A stretch of 64,000 nt of DNA from Ulota crispa. Lineage: Eukaryota; Streptophyta; Bryopsida; Orthotrichales; Orthotrichaceae. The DNA is taken from positions 2,234,501 through 2,298,500 of the forward strand of contig OY987246.1 of the NCBI GenBank assembly GCA_963920765.1, written 5' to 3'. The translations under genes and the position numbers were made by a program. The notes under the pieces are model-generated. The model did not search any database and was not told the origin of the DNA. It saw nothing but the letters and a program-made list of their open reading frames with translations. Every line of letters starts with the position of its first letter. The stretch's first letter is position 1. This document shows positions 58,621 to 64,000 of this stretch, piece after piece.

Positions 58621-59519
58621 ATCATGCTCAAAAAGCATATGCATAGGTAACCTAATTAAGGATGCATAAAAACCAAAATACACTACAAAAGTAAACATCT
58701 TGTTAGACTAGCTTACAAGATACGGAGTAGTTTGTTTTGGCTTTGGTGCCAAGTTAAGGTAGGAGTGTGTTTTTGCGGGCACATCAGTAGTCAAGCATTC
58801 GTTGCTCCAAAAATAGTCACGCATACAATACTACACATCTTCCAGAACTATAAAAACACGAAGCCAGGCTTCATTTGCAGAACTCAAAGAAAAACTCAAA
58901 GCAGCTGGGTGTCACAGATTTGGAGCACTTAAAATTTCAAAATTGACTTCGCTGTCACTCCCACCAGCCAGGAACGGCACTTACAACGTGTGTGCTTTTG
59001 TCAAGGATGGAACTACCTCTCAACCTGGCCATCCGAAGTAAATATCCTAGAGTTTCATGGTCACGTATAACAAGCCATTCAACTATACCACAATGTCAAG
59101 CCGAAGCTCGGCAGGGCAAAAAGGGAAGCGTTGCTTCTACTAAACCGACGCAAACTTGTCCTTCAATAATGTGTACCTGGGCATACCATAACGTTAAAAC
59201 CAGCAGCAGCAGCTACTACGGTACTCTCATCTACACCTTGTACCATCACAGCATCCTCACCAAAAATTAATAGGAAGAGTGACCACCCAGTACCTGGAAA
59301 AAGCAAAAAAAGAAAAAAATACCAACCCTAGCAGCTGTATAATCCACCGTAAAAAAATCTTCGAAGAAAAAATCAAGGTGGAGACCAACACAAAGCCTGA
59401 AACAAGACCACCTAATGATGCACCCTGGTGTGCACTTCCAACAAATCTTTGCAGCTGCTGGTAACAAATATTACAAGTGCCGTTTTTCGAATCCAAGGAA
59501 CACCACCCTCGGCCTCTTG
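58621..59519. other. Intergenic and 3' flank of the ankyrin gene
   Basis: No gene recognised. The last few hundred bases next to 59520 are expected to be the 3' untranslated region of the minus-strand ankyrin/PGG gene. Confidence 0.45.
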
Positions 59520-62427
59520 TCACTTTTTGGTGTGCTTTCTCTTCAGCCCCTGCCACTTGAGAATAAGTCGATTGTCGACGTTGTTTCGCCACCACTCGGG
59601 GAGGAGCTGGTAGAGGTCAAGCAGGAACACAGCCAGAGCGATGGCGCACACCAGTCCGCCGAAAACAATAGTGACAATCATGTTATGTCGGTACTTGGGA
59701 ATGGGTGGGAGAACGGCGTATCCGGCGGTGGCAAACGCGCCGAGCACGAAGATGACGGAGCCAGCCAGCAGCAGAGCAGTCCACAGAAGCGCTCTTCGCA
59801 CCTTTTCCACAGCGTCTTTGATGAAGCTTTCTCGCAAGGGCAGCACACCTCCGGCACCTACAAGCACAGTTGCAATAGCGAAGAAGAAAGACAGCGTGTT
59901 GAAGATCCAAAACACTTGCAGATTCGGATGCTGCTCCAAGTTGGCGTACACTTCGTAGTTCCCGGAGGGCTGGGAGGCGCCCTGCTGAGCGCCCATGTAT
60001 GGAGCGTATCCCAATGGAGGTTGCAACCATGCAGCAAAAGTGACACTGGCTATCAAAGCTGCGCCAACTAAGATGGCGTTTGCTGCGTCGACGTACACCT
60101 GCCTGTCTCTGTAGAGCCCGTTCACGTACTCTCGCACATCCGAGCGCTCCAGAAGCAGCTTTTCGATGTCCTTGTGCCGGTTTTCTACAGCGAGCTGCAA
60201 CGCGGTTTTGTCGTGGTTGTCCTCTTCCGTGGCACGCAGCCGGCCAGCCGTTTCCAAGCTCAGCTCCTTCACCACTTCGGTTTGCCCTTCCTTGGCCGCA
60301 AAATGCAACGGTGTCTCCTTCCTGTAATTCTCGGAGTTGATGTCGACGTCTGACCGGGCTAACAGCATCCTCACAACCTGGATGTGGCCTTTTTGAGAGG
60401 CATAGTGTAAGGGCGTGTTGCAAAAAGCGTCTCTTACGTTCACGTCCCGGGGTGAACCCCATTCTAGGAGGTGACTCGCCAACTGCTTGTAGCCCATGTC
60501 AGCTGCCCAGTGTAACAAACTCTGGCCGTGGGCCACTGATGCATCCCCTGGAAACGCAACCTCGTCTGCTATTCTTTGGAAGAGTAGCTTTACAATGTCT
60601 GAGTGATGCTCTTTTGCTGCAAGATCTAATTGCTTACTGTACAAATGCTCTGCTCCTGGATCCTTCCGGACCTCCACTGGATGCTCCAGCAGCAGCCACA
60701 CCAGGTTTATGTGGTCTTCCCTCTCCGCTACGTCCAGCGCTGTTGAACCAGATGCGTCCTCGCAATTGCAGTTTATATCATTCTGCGAGCAAATGCCAGA
60801 ACATCTATGGGTGAGAAAGAGAGAACTTCATCCACATGTGGCACAGGTATCTATCACTTTGCCCAGCCGAAATAACACTAGTAGCATCTACAACCTCCTA
60901 CCTATTCACAAACAAATACTACTTTTTGCATGCCATCCACCAATTCTCTACAAACGATAGTTGAAACCTCCCCATCCTCCTTTAATCCTGCCACCTGTAA
61001 TGCCATTGGCCAAAATTGACCGCTTCTGTATCGACAGGAGTTGAAAGGAACCATTCAAGAAGCCTCAAGCAAGGTAAAAAGAACTTTATCAATAGAAAGG
61101 AGATATCACACTCTACATTTTTAGCAATAAAAGTAGGTTTCAAAGGATAATATAATCATCTATTAGCTCTACCAGTTTTTTGGTTTGGACACTCGAGGTA
61201 AGGTGACTTCCAACGTAAACCAGAACGTAGCAAGGCTTTCTAGAATACCTCTGGGGGATGGGTTTCTAATAGTGGACTTGGGGTGGCTGAGCATGTTGAT
61301 GATAAGGTCATTACCTGGCGTAGGAGTTCGATCACAGTGGGAATATGTCCACTCTTCACTCCCAAATGCAAGGGCGTAGACTTGTCATTCGCCTCCGCAT
61401 TCACATCCCTCTGACGATTCTCCAAAAGCATTTTCACGATATCAGATTGCTCGTGCAAACACGCATAGTGCAACGCAGTCAGCCCCTCGGAATCCACCGT
61501 ATTCACCAACACGGTAGCACACCGCAGAAGCCTGATCACCACCCCTTTGTGACCCTCACGCGCAGCCAGGTGCAGGGCAGTGAAGCCATCGCCAGTCTCG
61601 ATTTTCGGGTCTGCCAGGGATGGCCGGGGCAAGTACTCCAGCTCCAAGTCCGTGGGCGCAACCAGTGTCGACTGGGTGTTCTGGTTCCGCGCCTTCGCAT
61701 TCACAGACAGATTTGCACACTTGAGAAGCTCCACGACCACGCCAGTGTGGCCCAACTGGGCTGCCAAGTGCAACGCCGTAAATCCATCCACATCTTTGGC
61801 ATTCACATCAAGGTACTCATAAAACGGCTGCTGGAGGAAGAGCTTCACAACATCGACGTGACCAGCGCGAGCCGCGTAGTGCAAAGGAGTTCGCTGAATC
61901 CGATCCACCATGTACGCACTCATCAGCTTAGCCACGTCGGCTTCCGAGAGGTTCTGTGCCAAGAATGTCACCACATTGTCCTGTCCGATGTCAGCCGCCA
62001 TGTGCAGGATGCTCACGGAGTCCTCGGTCCGCGCCATTTTGTCTACCAATGGGCTCTGGATCAGAACCTCGGCAACGGAAACGGCTCGCCGCATGATGGC
62101 GAGATGCAGGGGGGTGATGCCATACTTGGCAGGTGCATTCACGTCGACATGATCCTCTGCCAGAATCCACTTCACAACCTCGGCGTGGTCGTTGTACGCT
62201 GCCAGATGAAGGGGCGTCCGGTGGAGGTCATCCCTGACGGTCAGGTCGCACACTTCACCGCCGATCATGACGTTTAAAAGGTCGATTTGACCGCTCGCAG
62301 CGGCCGCGTGAAGAGCTGACATGTGAAAGGGAGCAGATGCTGTGTCAATGCTTTTGGCAGAGATCTCCAATACCTGCTGCACGGTGTCAACGTCCCCTCG
62401 CCCAGCTGCATCCATTAAAAACTCCAT
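59520..62427 (-). CDS. Ankyrin-repeat membrane protein with PGG domain (ACD6-like), 791 aa
   Basis: Two exons on the minus strand, 62427-61315 and 60782-59520, with a 532-bp phase-0 GT-AG intron. The start is the ATG of MEFLMDAAGRGDVDTVQQVL; the open frame continues upstream but without an ATG. Residues 1-590 hold about 14 ankyrin repeats, many with TPLHLAA or TALHLAA cores. A PGG-type segment begins around residue 603 (VYVDAANAILVGAALIASVT). Four predicted membrane helices follow, with WIFNTLSFFFAIATVLVGAG, LLWTALLLAGSVIFVLGAF and IVTIVFGGLVCAIALAVFLL easily seen. The tail is basic (KRKHTKK). This layout matches the plant ACCELERATED CELL DEATH 6 / ITN1 group, plasma-membrane or ER proteins involved in immunity and stress signalling. 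The exact role is inferred. Confidence 0.9.
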
Positions 62428-64000
62428 TCTGGAAGCCAAAACTAGTGCTTCTTTCAACTAAATGCACTGGCCCTGGCTTGGTTGATCGAATGGGCGGATA
62501 CTCTCTGCGACTCCAACGGTCTGCATAAGCTCTCAGCAGCATCGCCTTCTCGAAATGTCTGCTGTAGACGTCATGGTTAAATGCATAGAAAGGTATTCCC
62601 CTGATTCATCTCCAGGCATCCACCAACATCAGGCTGCGCCCTTCTCCAAGACATCACCTGCGACACCGCAGTTAAGAGATGGTTACAAACTGCGCACCAA
62701 TTGAATGACAAACCATACGCATCATCGCTAACTAATAACTCCACTTTGATAGCGTTTTCTTTGACTTTTGGATACTGCTTGCGTCACTTGAAGCATTTAA
62801 AGTGGGTAGGAATGTGATTCTTGGATGATCAGTATGGAGAAATAAAAGAGAACTTTGAATACAAGAGATAAAACCTGTTGAGATCAAATTATTGTCACTA
62901 TATATGAATTCCTTCTGCAACCGCTAAAGGTGGGACGTTGTAGACCACTATTAAAGGGACAGTCAGTCTATAGCCATAGATATTAACTCAAATCGAGCTT
63001 GCACCACTAGCTAACTGCAGGCCATCCAAGTATTTCTAAAGATAAATTGCAGTTGGTAACAGGGTCTAGGAGACAGGATCGGGTCCGTAACGGCTATAGT
63101 ATCATCTCTCTCAACTGGAAAAAACAGGGTAAAAAAGAGCACGAAGATTTAAGGATTCAGGTACTAGATCGAGCAACAAAGAGAGAAAAATCATTCTTGA
63201 AACCACTGACTCACTTTGATATGCAGTCCCTGCAAGCACTATTGGTAGCGCCAGCTGACAGGAGACCCCCTTGCTGCGTGCCCAAGTTCAAAGTTATCGG
63301 CTTCTACTAAAAAACTCTTTTCCATGGGCAATCCAAAGTGCTTCTTCACCGATCACTGTCTTTGTCGATGTCATTGCAGCTGTCTCAGAAGCAGCATTAT
63401 CACACTCCCTTCACGAACTCTGCCAACCAGCTAAACCTAGTTTCACATAAACCCAATTGAAAGTTTTCAGAAACCCAAACTCGAGAACAGTGGCATCCTA
63501 TCACTCAAGAACTAGAAGATCACTAATAAAGAAAGCACTAACCTGTGAATGCAAGCACTATGAAGTAGCGCCTCTCTAGGGTGAGGGTTAATTGGTGAAT
63601 TTCTCACCAGCACATCTTAGTCTGCACAATTTCTGCACATCAGGATTTTGCAATTAATACAAATTGTGTCAGAAACCACCAATCGTACTCCATCGAGCAA
63701 AAGTAACCTTCAAACCATCTCAATATTAAGCATATTATAAATGTCGTAGAAGACCTTTCCATTAGCACTGAGCTCATCCAGTTAGATCCCCTCAGAGACA
63801 AGGTACCTAAGAAGAGATGACAATGTTGGAGTAACTTCAACAATCAGTGCATCTTAGAAACTTGACGTGTCGAAAAGCGTCTACATAACAATGCCTTATT
63901 TTAACAGTAGTGTTGATTGTGACACCGGAGCAACAATTCAGCAAACCATTCAAAACTAACCAGACTAAGCCATGATCATTGACCTAATTAGCCACATCAA
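62428..64000. promoter_or_regulatory. Upstream region of the ankyrin gene
   Basis: Expected promoter and 5' untranslated region. I see no second gene: open frames are short and without recognisable domains. The phrase cactattaaagggacag (about 62947) resembles one near 1870, perhaps a degenerate dispersed repeat. Confidence 0.35.

Noticed and set aside
61345-62277. 310-residue plus-strand frame, and a 259-residue minus-strand frame at 59683-60462
   Set aside because: Both are alternative frames of the ankyrin/PGG gene. The ankyrin frame is clearly the coding one, with regular TPLHLAA repeats and a PGG domain.

Overview
The window looks like nuclear DNA of a land plant. A moss or another early-diverging plant is my best guess, from gene content and texture only. 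Genes have several exons with GT-AG introns, mostly about 90 to 1000 bp. Coding DNA is moderately GC-rich and lies in very AT-rich intergenic DNA full of small DNA transposons. Recognisable proteins are typical of plants: a GH81 glucanase, a plant-type LRR protein, an ACD6-like ankyrin/PGG membrane protein, a cytosolic-type HAD 5'-nucleotidase and a 65-residue protein resembling a complex I subunit. No rRNA, tRNA or CRISPR was recognised.

Layout. 1-3.9 kb has no convincing gene, but holds a 25-bp tandem repeat and a small inverted-repeat element. 3.9-5.4 kb (+) is the small complex I-like gene. 6.1-11.0 kb (-) is a 12-exon 5'-nucleotidase, divergent from a GH81 glucanase at 12.3-15.6 kb (+). 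Then come an unknown two-exon gene (18.2-18.9 kb) and a six-exon coiled-coil gene with a shugoshin-like N-terminal motif (20.3-22.6 kb). 23.2-25.2 kb (-) is a decayed tyrosine-recombinase-like gene with three in-frame stops, next to a 112-bp hairpin. 26-39 kb and 46-48 kb are a transposon graveyard. 40.6-43.4 kb (-) is the LRR gene. 48.6-57.1 kb is a second copy of 11.0-20.3 kb. 59.5-62.4 kb (-) is the ankyrin/PGG gene.

Main structural result. The block 11036-20325 is duplicated at 48623-57098. Inside it a core of about 6.7 kb (11374-18090 and 48974-55690) is almost identical, at a constant offset of 37,600 bp. I found two substitutions there, while the duplicated arms on both sides are clearly diverged. 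This is the pattern of gene conversion between older duplicates, or of an assembly error. One breakpoint falls at the start codon of the 5'-nucleotidase. The other falls 15 codons into the shugoshin-like gene.

Main mobile-element result. At least 13 short elements or parts of elements are bounded by TTAA, with termini of the type TTAA-CCC(C/T)...GGG-TTAA. This fits non-autonomous piggyBac-type elements. One insertion (19132-19899) has a matching empty site in the paralogous copy. Several are nested in one another or share TTAA sites end to end. Other elements have target-site duplications typical of Mutator (9 bp), hAT (8 bp) and PIF/Harbinger (TAA).
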